From positions 310,001 through 374,000 of the forward strand of contig NZ_FWXV01000001.1 in assembly GCF_900176515.1 (NCBI RefSeq): a DNA stretch of 64,000 nucleotides. Reading direction: 5' to 3'. Position numbers and translations under genes: made by a program. The DNA is from Kibdelosporangium aridum (GTDB lineage: Bacteria; Actinomycetota; Actinomycetes; Mycobacteriales; Pseudonocardiaceae). This document shows, in pieces, positions 8,400 through 17,338 of this stretch (position 1 is its first letter; each line of letters opens with the position of its first letter). The notes beneath the pieces were generated by a model. It had not been told where the DNA came from and did no database searches. It worked only from the letters and a program-made list of their open reading frames with translations.

Positions 8400-9449
8400 G
8401 TGACCACTTATCTGATCACTGGAGCGGCCGGTTTCATCGGTGCCAACTACGTGCACTTCGTCGTGGCGAACGAACCGGACGCGGAGGTGATCGCGGTCGA
8501 CTACCTCGGATTCGCGGCCAACCTCGCGAACCTGGACCCGGTCGCCGACCGGATCCAGTTCGCCAAGGTCGACATCGCCGACTACGCCGAGATGAGCGCG
8601 CTCTACGAACGGCACCGGCCGGACTACGTGGTCAACTTCGCGGCGGAAAGCCACAACGACCGCGCGATCATGGACCCGTCCTCGTTCGTGCGGTCGAACG
8701 TGACCGGTGCCCAGGTGATGCTCGAGTGCAGCAGGAAGATCCCGGTGACCGCGCATCTGCACGTGTCCACCATCGAGGTCTACGGCGAACTGCCGCAAGG
8801 ACAGCACGCGTTCACCGAGGCCAGCCCGCTGAACGCGAAAACGCCGTACAGCGCGGCAAAAGCCGCGGGCGACCAGATGGTCCGGGCGTACATGCAGACG
8901 TATCCGGATCTGGACATCCGGATGACGCACTGCGCGAACAACTACGGGCCCTATCAGCTGCCGGAGAAGCTGATCCCGCTGATGATCACCAATGTGCTGC
9001 GTGGCCGGAAGGTTCCGGTGTACGGCGACGGAATGCAGATGCGGGACTGGCTGCACGTGATGGATCACTGCCGGGCGATCCACACCGTGCTGAAGGCGCA
9101 GTTGGGGCCGATTCCCGCCGGTGCCGCGACCGACGCCGCGTTGCTGCCGATCTTCGACGTCAGCGCGCGGCACGAGATCAGCAACCTCGACATCGTCCGC
9201 CGTGTCCTGCGTGAGCTGGGCAAGCAGCCCGAGGAGTGGATCGAGCACGTCGCCGACCGGCCCAACCACGACCGGCGCTACCTGATCGACCCGTCGAAGA
9301 TCGAGACCCAGCTGGGCTGGGCCCCGACCGTCGAGTTCGAACCGGGCCTCGCCGAGACCGTGGCGTGGTACGTCGACAACGCCGAATGGTGGCAGGCCAT
9401 TTTCAAGCAGAAGGGCGAGCTGCAGATCGACTGGTCGGCTACGCGCTGA
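8400..9449 (+). CDS. NAD-dependent epimerase/dehydratase, dTDP-glucose 4,6-dehydratase-like
   Basis: This 349-aa short-chain dehydrogenase/reductase has the NAD loop TGAAGFIGANY and the catalytic pair Y150/K154 (YSAAK). It also has RfbB-like signatures (AESHNDRA, NNYGPYQLPEKLIP, DWLHV). RfbB converts dTDP-glucose to the 4-keto-6-deoxy sugar for deoxysugar synthesis. The active-site triplet Thr-Asp-Glu of RfbB (STDEVYG) reads Thr-Ile-Glu here (T124-I125-E126), so the Asp that assists water elimination is missing. No other deoxysugar genes lie nearby. The GTG start at 8400 lies 7 bases after the previous stop. It may be an epimerase or dehydratase of another nucleotide sugar. Confidence 0.82.
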   Translation: MTTYLITGAAGFIGANYVHFVVANEPDAEVIAVDYLGFAANLANLDPVADRIQFAKVDIADYAEMSALYERHRPDYVVNFAAESHNDRAIMDPSSFVRSNVTGAQVMLECSRKIPVTAHLHVSTIEVYGELPQGQHAFTEASPLNAKTPYSAAKAAGDQMVRAYMQTYPDLDIRMTHCANNYGPYQLPEKLIPLMITNVLRGRKVPVYGDGMQMRDWLHVMDHCRAIHTVLKAQLGPIPAGAATDAALLPIFDVSARHEISNLDIVRRVLRELGKQPEEWIEHVADRPNHDRRYLIDPSKIETQLGWAPTVEFEPGLAETVAWYVDNAEWWQAIFKQKGELQIDWSATR

Positions 9450-10368
9450 GCTGCGGGGTCACCTCGGCGGCGAACAGCTCGATCTGCTCGATGTCCTTGA
9501 CGTCCTGCACCTGCACGTAGACGCGGGAAACACCGGTCTTCTCCCGCCACTGACCGATCGCGTCCACGATCTGCGCGGGAGAACCGGCAAGCGGGTTCAT
9601 CCGGACGTACTCCTCCGGCAAGTTGTACTTCGCGCCGCGCGCGATGACCTCCGCGTCAGTGTTGCCGATCAACACCGTGTGCGCGACGGACAGGACGATC
9701 TCGGCAGGATCACGACCGGCGTCGGTACAGGCCTTGGCGACGCGATCGAACTGCGCGGCTGCCTTGTCCACTGGCGCGAACGGCACGTTGAACTCGGTCG
9801 CGAACCGGGCCGCGAGCGCCGGGGTCTGCTTGCGTCCCATGCCGCCGACGATCACCGGGATCGGCCGGGCAGGTTTGGGCAGCGCGGGCGAGTCGGTGAG
9901 GGCGTAGTGCTTGCCGGAGAACGAAAAGGTCTCTCCGGCAGGCGTCGCCCACAACCCGGTGATGATCTCGAGCTGTTCGGCGAGCCGCTCGAAGCGCTCA
10001 CCTATGGGCGGGAACGGGATGCCGTAACCCTTGTGCTCGACCTCGAACCAGCCCGCGCCGAGACCGAACTCGATCCGCCCACCGGACATCTGGTCGGCCT
10101 GAGCGACGGCGATCGCGAGCGGGCCAGGCAAGCGGAACGTGGCCGAGGTGACAAGCGTGCCAAGCTTGACGCGTTCCGTCTGGACAGCCAAGGCCGACAA
10201 TGTCGTCCAGGCGTCCGTCGGGCCGGGCTCACCAGAGATCCCCATGGCGAGATAGTGGTCGGAACGGAAGAACCCGTCATACCCGGCGGCCTCGGTTGCC
10301 TGCGCCGCACGCAGAATCTCGGCGTACGTCGCGCCCTGCTGTGGCTCGGTGAAGATCCTCAGGTCCAT
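9439..10368 (-). CDS. LLM-class F420-dependent oxidoreductase
   Basis: About 309 aa with a luciferase-like TIM-barrel pattern: MDLRIFTEPQQG at the start, RSDHYL, a conserved GLGAGWFEVEHKGYG segment, and PVIVGGMG. This places it among the F420-binding actinobacterial LLM oxidoreductases. They transfer hydride between F420 and an unknown organic substrate. I prefer the ATG at 10368, which has AGGA 8 bases upstream and the family N-terminus; an ATG at 10377 would add three residues. It is convergent with the dehydratase gene and overlaps it by 11 bases. Confidence 0.85.
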   Translation of the reverse strand: MDLRIFTEPQQGATYAEILRAAQATEAAGYDGFFRSDHYLAMGISGEPGPTDAWTTLSALAVQTERVKLGTLVTSATFRLPGPLAIAVAQADQMSGGRIEFGLGAGWFEVEHKGYGIPFPPIGERFERLAEQLEIITGLWATPAGETFSFSGKHYALTDSPALPKPARPIPVIVGGMGRKQTPALAARFATEFNVPFAPVDKAAAQFDRVAKACTDAGRDPAEIVLSVAHTVLIGNTDAEVIARGAKYNLPEEYVRMNPLAGSPAQIVDAIGQWREKTGVSRVYVQVQDVKDIEQIELFAAEVTPQLSA

Positions 10369-10675
10369 GATCGTCATCCTAGTCAGGACTACTTCGCTGA
10401 CAACGAGATCAGGTACCGACGGGGTGGAAGGAAGTAAGGGAAGCTGCTGCGGCGCGCAGGTATTCGCGCGGTCAGGTTGGGCGAGGCGTTATCCATGCGT
10501 CGATCGGCAGTAATTCGCCACGCGGCCACCCCATGACTGCCGGGTGCTTTTGAGCGGAGAAGAGGTCCGTTCTCGAAAGTCAAGGGATACATCGGATCTT
10601 GTCCGGTCGACATTTTCCGCACTCGGACATTTGGCCGATTGACGGCGTTAATACGTCCGATGTTCACTACTTTTC
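10369..10675. other. Intergenic region between divergent genes
   Basis: About 307 bases separate the LLM oxidoreductase start from the ThuA-domain gene. No open frame has family features, and I see no strong palindrome. A TTGACG box at 10639-10644 could serve as a -35 for the rightward gene, but no convincing -10 follows it. It must hold the promoters of the two flanking genes. Confidence 0.4.
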
Positions 10676-12382
10676 ATGACTCGGGCCGTCTTCGGAATCG
10701 TTTCAGTTCTCAGCCTCCTGGCCGCACTCGTGTTCGTGCCGGTCGCGCAGGCCGCAGCACAGTTGAAGAACGTGCTGGTGTTCCACAAAACCGCGGGGTA
10801 CCAGCATCCGTCGATCCCTGCGGGTATCGACGCCATTCGCACACTGGGCAGGCAGAATGGTTTCACGGTTACCGCGACGGCCGATGCGAACTACTTCACG
10901 CCCACGAACCTGATTCGATTCCAGGCTGTCGTGTGGCTGTCGACCACGGGCGATGTGCTGAACGAGAATCAACAAAAGGCATTCGAGGATTACATCGCCA
11001 AGGGCGGCGGATACGTCGGTATCCACGCCGCCGCGGACACCGAGTACGACTGGGCCTGGTACGGCGGCTTGGTCGGCGCGTATTTCCACTCACACCCGGC
11101 GAACCAGACCGCGCGGATCCGGGTCGAGGACCGGTCCAACGTCTCCACATCGCACCTGTCGCAGACGTGGACCCGGTTGGACGAGTGGTACAACTACCGC
11201 GCCAACCCGCGCGCGAACGTGCGAGTCCTCGCCAGCCTGGACGAGTCGTCCTACAGCGGCGGCAACATGGGCGACCACCCGATCACCTGGTGCCACGACT
11301 ACCAAGGCGGCCGTGCCTGGTACACCGGCCTCGGCCACACCGCCGAGTCCTATTCGGACCCGGCGTTCACCAAGATGCTGCTGGGTGGCATAAAGATCGC
11401 CAGCCGGGCCGCCAACGCGGACTGCCGCCCGGAGAACGGGTACACCCCGATCTTCGACGGCAGCCAGGCCAGCCTCGACCAGTGGCGCCAGGCCGGGCCC
11501 GGCGGCTTCAACCTCGTCGACGGAACGCTTGTCTCCCACGGCGGAATGGGCTTGCTGTGGTTCCCGGTCCGGCAGTTCAGCAACTACTCGGTGCGCCTGG
11601 ACTGGATGATGCCGGGCGACGACAACGGCGGCGTGTTCATCGGTTTCCCTGACCCGCAAGGTGATCCGTGGCGTCCGGTCAGTGCGGGGCATGAGATCCA
11701 GATCGACGCGACCGACGGCGATCCCACTCGCACCACCGGCAGCGTCTACAGCTTCCGCGCACCCGATCGCGCATTGCGCGACAGCGTGCTGAACCCGCCG
11801 GGGCAGTGGAACGCCTACGAGATCGCGGTGCACGGCCAGCTGGTCGAGGTCTGGCTGAACGGCGTGAAGATCAACGAGTACACCAGCAACCGCGACATCG
11901 CCGTCGGCTACCTCGGCGTGCAGAATGACGGCGCGGGCTTGGACATCAGCTATCGGAACATCCGCGTCCGCCAGGATGCCGGTGGTGGCGGTACGGACTT
12001 CGCCCGCGGCCGTCCGGTGTTCGTGTCCAGTGTGGAGCCCGGCAGCTCGCACGTCGGCGAGAACGCCGTGGACGGCAACAACCAGACGCGCTGGGGCAGC
12101 GTGCACGCCGACCCGCAGTGGATCACGGTCGATCTCGGCGAAACCCGCGCTGTCGAGCGGGTACGGCTGAGCTGGGAAGCCGCGTACGCCCGGGCGTACA
12201 AGATCCAGATCTCGCCGGACAACGAGAACTGGACCACGATGTACAGCACCGAGACCGGCGACGGCGGGGTCGACGAGGTCCTTGTCGCGGGCTCCGGCCG
12301 GTACGTTCGCGTCGAGGGCACCCAGCGCGCGACCCAGTGGGGTTATTCGCTCTGGGATCTGCAAGTCATCGGCAAGGGCTGA
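10676..12382 (+). CDS. Secreted ThuA - DUF1080 - F5/8C three-domain protein
   Basis: The 568-aa product has a signal peptide (residues 1-27, ending VAQAAA). A ThuA-like glutamine-amidotransferase fold follows (about 30-245; VFHKTAGYQHPSIPAG, YVGIHAAADTEYDW, RAWYTGLGHT). Next is a DUF1080 3-keto-disaccharide hydrolase-like domain (about 252-440; YTPIFDGSQASLDQW, GVFIGFPDP, EIAVHGQLVEVWLNG). A C-terminal F5/8-type discoidin/CBM32 domain (about 445-568) would bind sugars. ThuA proteins take part in trehalose/3-keto-sugar metabolism, and DUF1080 proteins cleave 3-keto-glycosides. The protein therefore probably degrades oxidised disaccharides outside the cell; this is inference. No clear ribosome-binding site precedes the ATG. 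Confidence 0.85.
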   Translation: MTRAVFGIVSVLSLLAALVFVPVAQAAAQLKNVLVFHKTAGYQHPSIPAGIDAIRTLGRQNGFTVTATADANYFTPTNLIRFQAVVWLSTTGDVLNENQQKAFEDYIAKGGGYVGIHAAADTEYDWAWYGGLVGAYFHSHPANQTARIRVEDRSNVSTSHLSQTWTRLDEWYNYRANPRANVRVLASLDESSYSGGNMGDHPITWCHDYQGGRAWYTGLGHTAESYSDPAFTKMLLGGIKIASRAANADCRPENGYTPIFDGSQASLDQWRQAGPGGFNLVDGTLVSHGGMGLLWFPVRQFSNYSVRLDWMMPGDDNGGVFIGFPDPQGDPWRPVSAGHEIQIDATDGDPTRTTGSVYSFRAPDRALRDSVLNPPGQWNAYEIAVHGQLVEVWLNGVKINEYTSNRDIAVGYLGVQNDGAGLDISYRNIRVRQDAGGGGTDFARGRPVFVSSVEPGSSHVGENAVDGNNQTRWGSVHADPQWITVDLGETRAVERVRLSWEAAYARAYKIQISPDNENWTTMYSTETGDGGVDEVLVAGSGRYVRVEGTQRATQWGYSLWDLQVIGKG

Positions 12383-12450
12383 CGTTTTGCGCGCGGCTGA
12401 ATCGGGCCAACAGCGACACGGCGAACACACTCGTCTGCTTTGGTTCGGCA

Positions 12451-13551
12451 ATGCGATCGATCAGACGGGTTGCTGTCATAGCCGTGGCCACGGTCGCAGG
12501 CGCACTGTTCACGCCTGCGACCGTTCCAGCAGCACAGAATTCCTGCGTGCCACCCCACTGGGAGAGCCCTGAGTACTACGACTTCATTCACACGTACAAG
12601 AGCGAATGCGCGTCGAAGCAGAACTACGACCGCACGTTCCCTGACGTAACCGTTTCGGCGCAGGTGAACTGGTGGACCCGGCTCGCGGTGACCACTTCGA
12701 CGGCACAGGCCGGGGCGATCGCGTCGTTGAAGGTGAACAACAAGGAGTTCATCGCCAGCGGCGCGAAGGGCTCATCCCTGCAGTACGCGTTCCATGCCTG
12801 GCAACAGGGCGGAGCACCGAGCGAGTGCTACAACCCGACGCAGGCCGGAGCACGTATCGAGGGCGAGACTCAACCGCCGCCGCACCACGGGCCGAGTACG
12901 AGCGCGCTCTACACCATGGCGCGCACTGGCTCCTCGATCCGGACCGAAGCCAGGCCTGCCATGTTCATGACCAGGACCGACCCGAAGCCAGGCTGGGACG
13001 GGTGTTTCGGCGCGGACCACCAGCCCGACCGCGTCCCGTTCAGCATGGGACTCTCGCCATACTGGCTGCGCACACAGGTCGAGCTCGCGCCCGATCATGC
13101 GATGCCCACTTTGGACAACGTCGTGCGCCTCGCCGCGTCGATCACGTCTGAGGACACGCCACACGACTTTTTCAACGGTGTTCTCGTCGCCTATCTGCAA
13201 CGGGATTTCACCGAGGTGTACTCCTACGACCTCGCCGGCGGGACCACGACGGTACGTCCGCCCGAGAGCTACGCGAGCAAGGATCCGATGATGCGTTGCA
13301 CGTCGGACGGAAACCATTGCCTGGGCATGTACGTCAGGCCGCAGGTGCTTGGTACGCAGGCCTACTACTACACGATGACCAGGCCTCCCACGCCGTACAA
13401 CGGAATGCTGGGTGAGGCCACGATCCAGGTCACCAGCCCGTCGGGGAAGATGAGCACCGGCGACACACTCGGCTATGAGACGTTCCTGGCTGTGGGCAAC
13501 AAGGATCGCGTGAGCTCCGCCATCGGCAAACTCCACCGGCTGATGGGCTGA
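12451..13551 (+). CDS. Secreted protein of unknown function
   Basis: The 366-aa product has a signal peptide (MRSIRRVAVIAVATVAGALF ... PAAQ) and no domain I recognise. The mature part contains seven cysteines, beta-rich text and a Pro/His patch (PPPHHG). I chose the ATG at 12451 because the signal peptide begins there; the frame is open upstream but overlaps the previous gene. It is convergent with the IclR gene, with one base between the stops. No function is proposed. Confidence 0.7.
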   Translation: MRSIRRVAVIAVATVAGALFTPATVPAAQNSCVPPHWESPEYYDFIHTYKSECASKQNYDRTFPDVTVSAQVNWWTRLAVTTSTAQAGAIASLKVNNKEFIASGAKGSSLQYAFHAWQQGGAPSECYNPTQAGARIEGETQPPPHHGPSTSALYTMARTGSSIRTEARPAMFMTRTDPKPGWDGCFGADHQPDRVPFSMGLSPYWLRTQVELAPDHAMPTLDNVVRLAASITSEDTPHDFFNGVLVAYLQRDFTEVYSYDLAGGTTTVRPPESYASKDPMMRCTSDGNHCLGMYVRPQVLGTQAYYYTMTRPPTPYNGMLGEATIQVTSPSGKMSTGDTLGYETFLAVGNKDRVSSAIGKLHRLMG

Positions 13552-13552
13552 G

Positions 13553-14350
13553 TCAGACCAGCTGCGGCTGGAGTTTCCCGGCTGTCTCCGCCAGCAGCGG
13601 CAGGACGCGCTCGCGCATGTCCACTTCGGACGTTCGTTCCACGCTCGTGCCGATGTTGAGTGCGGCGATCGCGGTGCCGTCCCAGCGCCTTAGCGGTACC
13701 GCGATCGAATGGAAGCCCTGTTCCACCTCGTGTGCGACGTACGAGTGACCCGCGGCCGCGACCGCGGCGATCTTTTTTTCCAGCGCCGCCACTGCTTCCT
13801 CGTCCAGGCCCGAATGGGCCACGAGGTGGCGGTGGCGGCGTTCCTCGTCCAGGCCGCTGAGCAGGACCAGGCCAAGCGCTGACTTGGTCGCGGGGACGTG
13901 GAAGCCGATGCCCTGGCCGATCGGCAAAGCATGCCGTGGCAGTGCTCGCGCGATCATCACAGCTGAAGGACCGTCGAGGACCGCAGCGGTACACGAGGCC
14001 TGCAGTTGCTCGGCGAGGCCGTCGCACACCGGCTGCACCACGTGGCTCACCGGATTGGTGGTCAAGTACGCCGACGCGAGCGTCAGCACCTTCGGTCCGA
14101 GGCGATAGGCCTTGTCGTCCGGGATCACGTAGCCGAGATGGGTCAACGTGAGCAGCGCCCGCCGCACGGTCGCCCGCGGCAGGTCGAGTTTCCTCGCCAG
14201 CTGGGCCTGGGTCAGGCGTTCCTCAGTCCGGTCGAACGCGGTCAGGACGAGCAGGCCGCGTTCCAGGGCTTCGGAGTAGTCCGCGGGGTTGGTGCCGTCG
14301 ACTTCGCGTGCGGCCCGGCGGGCCTCGTCCCGTGCATTGAGCTTCGCCAC
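13553..14350 (-). CDS. IclR-family regulator of the adjacent catabolic operon
   Basis: About 265 aa with an N-terminal winged helix-turn-helix (LTQAQLARKLDLPRATVRRALLTL) and a C-terminal IclR effector domain (VIARALPRHALPIGQGIGFHVPATKSALG). The layout resembles the PcaR/PcaU branch that senses aromatic intermediates. It is divergent from the Rieske oxygenase operon and probably controls it. The GTG at 14350 gives a usual length but has no Shine-Dalgarno, so the message may be leaderless. The open frame extends to a GTG at 14422. Confidence 0.8.
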   Translation of the reverse strand: MAKLNARDEARRAAREVDGTNPADYSEALERGLLVLTAFDRTEERLTQAQLARKLDLPRATVRRALLTLTHLGYVIPDDKAYRLGPKVLTLASAYLTTNPVSHVVQPVCDGLAEQLQASCTAAVLDGPSAVMIARALPRHALPIGQGIGFHVPATKSALGLVLLSGLDEERRHRHLVAHSGLDEEAVAALEKKIAAVAAAGHSYVAHEVEQGFHSIAVPLRRWDGTAIAALNIGTSVERTSEVDMRERVLPLLAETAGKLQPQLV

Positions 14351-14351
14351 C

Positions 14352-14367
14352 GTTCGATTAACGCACA
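14352..14367. promoter_or_regulatory. IclR-type operator-like sequence upstream of the regulator
   Basis: GTTCGATTAACGCACA lies directly upstream of the chosen regulator start. From memory it closely resembles the operator described for PcaU/PobR-type IclR proteins (GTTCGATAATCGCACA). Position next to the regulator's own start suggests autoregulation. This is inference from similarity and location. Confidence 0.45.
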
Positions 14368-14454
14368 CTTGGTGCGGAAACGTAACACCAACTCGCCGGT
14401 AGGTCTTGCGACAGTCGAACACGGCTGCCTACAGTGCTCATATCTGAACTGTGT

Positions 14455-14469
14455 GTTCGTTAATTGAAC
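14455..14469. promoter_or_regulatory. Inverted repeat upstream of the Rieske oxygenase start
   Basis: GTTC-gttaatt-GAAC is a dyad ending 10 bases before the ATG at 14480. It shares the GTTCG(A)TTAA core with the site at 14352-14367. Together they could be paired operators for the divergent IclR regulator. The function is inferred. Confidence 0.4.
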
Positions 14470-14479
14470 AACTCGGCCG

Positions 14480-15907
14480 ATGGAGTCTGAGATGCGTGCT
14501 GAGGACAATCGGAAGATCACCGAGACCGGTCCTGGAACCCCGGGTGGGGACTGGATGCGGCTGTACTGGCAGCCGGTGGCGCTGACCGAGGAGCTGGACA
14601 CCGAACGTCCGGTCGTCCCGGTCCGTGTCCTGGGGGAGGACCTCGTCCTGTTCCGGAACGACGACGGCACAATCGGGCTGATCGACCGCAGGTGTGCGCA
14701 TCGCGGCGCCGACCTGTCGCTTGGTCGGCTGGAGGACGGCGGGCTGCGCTGCTACTTCCACGGCTGGCTGTTCGGCCCGAACGGGTCGTGTTTGGACACC
14801 CCGGCCGAACCGGAGGACAGCAAGCTCAAGCAGAAGGTGCGGATCCGCTCGTATCCCGTCCAGGAGTGCAACGGGATCGTGTGGGCGTTCCTCGGATCCG
14901 GTGAACCGCCGAACCTCCCCGCGCTCGACTGCTTCATCGCCCCGGAGGAGTACACCTTCGCCTTCAAGGGCTATCTGGACTGCAACTGGCTGCAGGCGCT
15001 CGAGGTCGGCATCGACCCGGCGCACGCGTCGTACCTGCATCGGTTCGAAGAGGACGAAGACACCGATGACAGCTACGGCAAGCAGTTCCGCAACGCCTCG
15101 CTGGGCACCAACCTGCCGATGACCAAGATCCTCCGGGAGTACGGCAGGCCCGAGATCCTCAACGCGCGGACCGAGTACGGCCAGCGGATCGTGGCATTGC
15201 GCAAGCTCGACAAGGACGGCCTCGACGGATCGTCCACCCACGTGCGCATCACGCACCAGGTTTTCCCGCACGGCATCACCATTCCGCTGAGCGCGACCAT
15301 GGCGATCACCCAGTGGCACGTGCCGATCGACGACGTGTCCTGCTACTGGTACGCGATGTTCACCAGCCTCGACGAACCGGTGGACAAAGCGACCATGCGG
15401 GAGCAGCGCCTCGAAGGCGTCACGCTGCCCGACTACAAGCCGGTCCGCAACCGTGCCAACAACTACCAGTTCTCCTATGAGGAACAGCGGACCCAGACGT
15501 ACACCGGTCTCGGCCGGGACATCAACGTCCACGACCAGATGGCGGTGGAGGGACAGGGCTACATCTACGACCGCAGCAGGGAACACCTCAGCCGGTCCGA
15601 CCGGGCGATCGTGACCTACCGGCGGATGGCGCTGCAGGCCATCGACACCGTTGCCGAAGGCGGCAGCCCCGAAACACTGCTCATGGACACCGCGGATGTC
15701 GAAAGCCGAGGCCCGATCCCACTCGACGGCATCGGCCCGACAGGGCAGTGGGAAGAGTATTGGGCGCAGTCGATCGCCGATCTGCGCAAGGCAAGTCCGT
15801 GGGCGTCCGGTCTTCATGCCGCACTGGCGACTGGTCCGGCCGGTGTGCCGGACTCGGAGGTCGAACCCGACCGATCCCAGTCGCCCGACGCGTACGACCG
15901 GTCGTGA
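14480..15907 (+). CDS. Rieske non-heme iron oxygenase, alpha subunit
   Basis: The 475-aa product has a Rieske 2Fe-2S centre (C72, H74, C91, H94 in CAHRGADL ... CYFHGW). A mononuclear iron site follows (N169, E175, D179, H182, H187 in NWLQALEVGIDPAHASYLH), the arrangement of phthalate/phenoxybenzoate-type aromatic ring-hydroxylating oxygenases. These use O2 and electrons from a reductase to hydroxylate or demethylate aromatics and amines. A PDR-type reductase two genes downstream is the likely electron donor. No small (beta) subunit is present, as in the phthalate dioxygenase class. It is first in a rightward operon; the next ATG lies 3 bases after its stop. Confidence 0.9.
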   Translation: MESEMRAEDNRKITETGPGTPGGDWMRLYWQPVALTEELDTERPVVPVRVLGEDLVLFRNDDGTIGLIDRRCAHRGADLSLGRLEDGGLRCYFHGWLFGPNGSCLDTPAEPEDSKLKQKVRIRSYPVQECNGIVWAFLGSGEPPNLPALDCFIAPEEYTFAFKGYLDCNWLQALEVGIDPAHASYLHRFEEDEDTDDSYGKQFRNASLGTNLPMTKILREYGRPEILNARTEYGQRIVALRKLDKDGLDGSSTHVRITHQVFPHGITIPLSATMAITQWHVPIDDVSCYWYAMFTSLDEPVDKATMREQRLEGVTLPDYKPVRNRANNYQFSYEEQRTQTYTGLGRDINVHDQMAVEGQGYIYDRSREHLSRSDRAIVTYRRMALQAIDTVAEGGSPETLLMDTADVESRGPIPLDGIGPTGQWEEYWAQSIADLRKASPWASGLHAALATGPAGVPDSEVEPDRSQSPDAYDRS

Positions 15908-15910
15908 GTC

Positions 15911-17338
15911 ATGGGGTTCATCGAGAAGTTCGACCTGTGGACCGAACAGCAGCAGCAAGCCGCGCGTGAGGTCCTTGCCATCGCTGAGGATCTGCAGTCC
16001 GTTCGCGTGTCCTTCGTGGATCAGCACGGGCTTTTGCGCAGCAAGACGATTCCCGCCAGCGGCTTGGCGTCGGTGTTCCGCAGCGGGGTGAGCTGCGTGT
16101 CGACGCTGCTGTCGAAGGACACGTCCGGGATCACCGTTTTCAAAGCGTTCAACGCCGACGGCGGACTGGGTGTCGCCGAGATGGCCGGTGCCGCCGATGT
16201 CGTGATGGTTCCTGATCCGACGACGTTCCACAGTGTCCCGTGGGCGGACGGAACCGGCCGGATCCTGTGCGATCTACGCTTCCAGAACGGTGAAAAGGTA
16301 CCGTTCTGCAGTCGTGGGGTCTTCCGGTCCGCCCTGGACCGGGCAGGCGCTGCCGGATATGGCTACCTGACCGGGATCGAGATCGAGTTCCACCTCTACC
16401 GGCGTGCCGAGCACGCCCCGAACGCCGATGGGATCGGCAAGTGCACGCATCCGACACCGGTCGAAGCGATCAACCACGGCACCCAGTTGCTCAGCGAGGA
16501 CCGGGGTGACGAGGTCGAGCCGGTCGCCAGGCGGATCCGCGAAGTCCTTGACCGGATGGGAATCCACCTGCGCAGCTTCGAGATGGAGTACGGCGCCAAC
16601 CAACTCGAGGTCACGCTCGACCCGGCCGAAGGGCTTCGCTCCGCCGACACTGTGGTGTTCCTGCGCAGCACGATCAAACAAGTAGCGCGGCGCCACGGCT
16701 ACCACGCCACTTTCATGTGCCGCCCGCAGATCACCGACAGCAAGTCCAGCGGCTGGCACCTGCACCAGAGCCTGGTCGGCGACGGCAGCCGCAACGCCTT
16801 CGTCCCCGACGACGGAGACGGGCCGATCTCGCCGGTCGGCAGGCATTTCATCGCCGGGCTGCTCGCGCATGCGAAGGCCGCGTGCGTGTTCGCGAACCCG
16901 ACTCTCAACGGCTACAAGCGATTTCAGCCTTACTCCATGGCGCCGGACCGGATCGCGTGGGCACGCGACAACCGAGGCGCCATGATCAGGCTTGTCGGCT
17001 CGGCTGAAGAAGGCACCACGCACATCGAGAACCGGGTCGGCGAGTCCGCGGCCAATCCGTATCTGTACATGGCATCCCAGCTGCACTCCGGTCTGGCCGG
17101 AATTGAGGCATCGCTGCCGCTGCCCGCGTCGGCTGATGACCCGTACACCACAGAAGCCGCCCGACTGCCCGCGAACCTGCGCGAGGCTGTCGACGCACTG
17201 GAAGCCGACACGGTGCTGGCCAAGGCAATGGGTGCGCAGTTCACCGCGTACTACGCCGCGATCAAACGAGCCGAGATCACCCGCTTCGAGCGCGCGGTCA
17301 CTGACTGGGAACACCATGAGTACTTCGATCTCTACTGA
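15911..17338 (+). CDS. Glutamine-synthetase-like gamma-glutamyl ligase
   Basis: The 475-aa product has a glutamine-synthetase fold: an N-terminal beta-grasp domain, then catalytic-domain motifs GIEIEFHLY, EMEYGANQLEV, GWHLHQSL, NPTLNGYKRF and ENRVGESAANPYLYMAS. They correspond to the Glu, His and Arg positions that bind metal, glutamate and ATP, so activity is likely. Its place between an oxygenase and its reductase is the pattern of aniline-degradation clusters (AtdA1/TdnQ). There a GS-like enzyme first makes a gamma-glutamyl amide of the amine. A role in amine activation is therefore likely, rather than ammonia assimilation. It overlaps the reductase gene by 23 bases. Confidence 0.85.
   Translation: MGFIEKFDLWTEQQQQAAREVLAIAEDLQSVRVSFVDQHGLLRSKTIPASGLASVFRSGVSCVSTLLSKDTSGITVFKAFNADGGLGVAEMAGAADVVMVPDPTTFHSVPWADGTGRILCDLRFQNGEKVPFCSRGVFRSALDRAGAAGYGYLTGIEIEFHLYRRAEHAPNADGIGKCTHPTPVEAINHGTQLLSEDRGDEVEPVARRIREVLDRMGIHLRSFEMEYGANQLEVTLDPAEGLRSADTVVFLRSTIKQVARRHGYHATFMCRPQITDSKSSGWHLHQSLVGDGSRNAFVPDDGDGPISPVGRHFIAGLLAHAKAACVFANPTLNGYKRFQPYSMAPDRIAWARDNRGAMIRLVGSAEEGTTHIENRVGESAANPYLYMASQLHSGLAGIEASLPLPASADDPYTTEAARLPANLREAVDALEADTVLAKAMGAQFTAYYAAIKRAEITRFERAVTDWEHHEYFDLY

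Noticed and set aside
10639..10667. Promoter for the ThuA-domain gene (TTGACG box)
   Set aside because: No acceptable -10 at 16-18 bases, so it is mentioned only in the intergenic entry.
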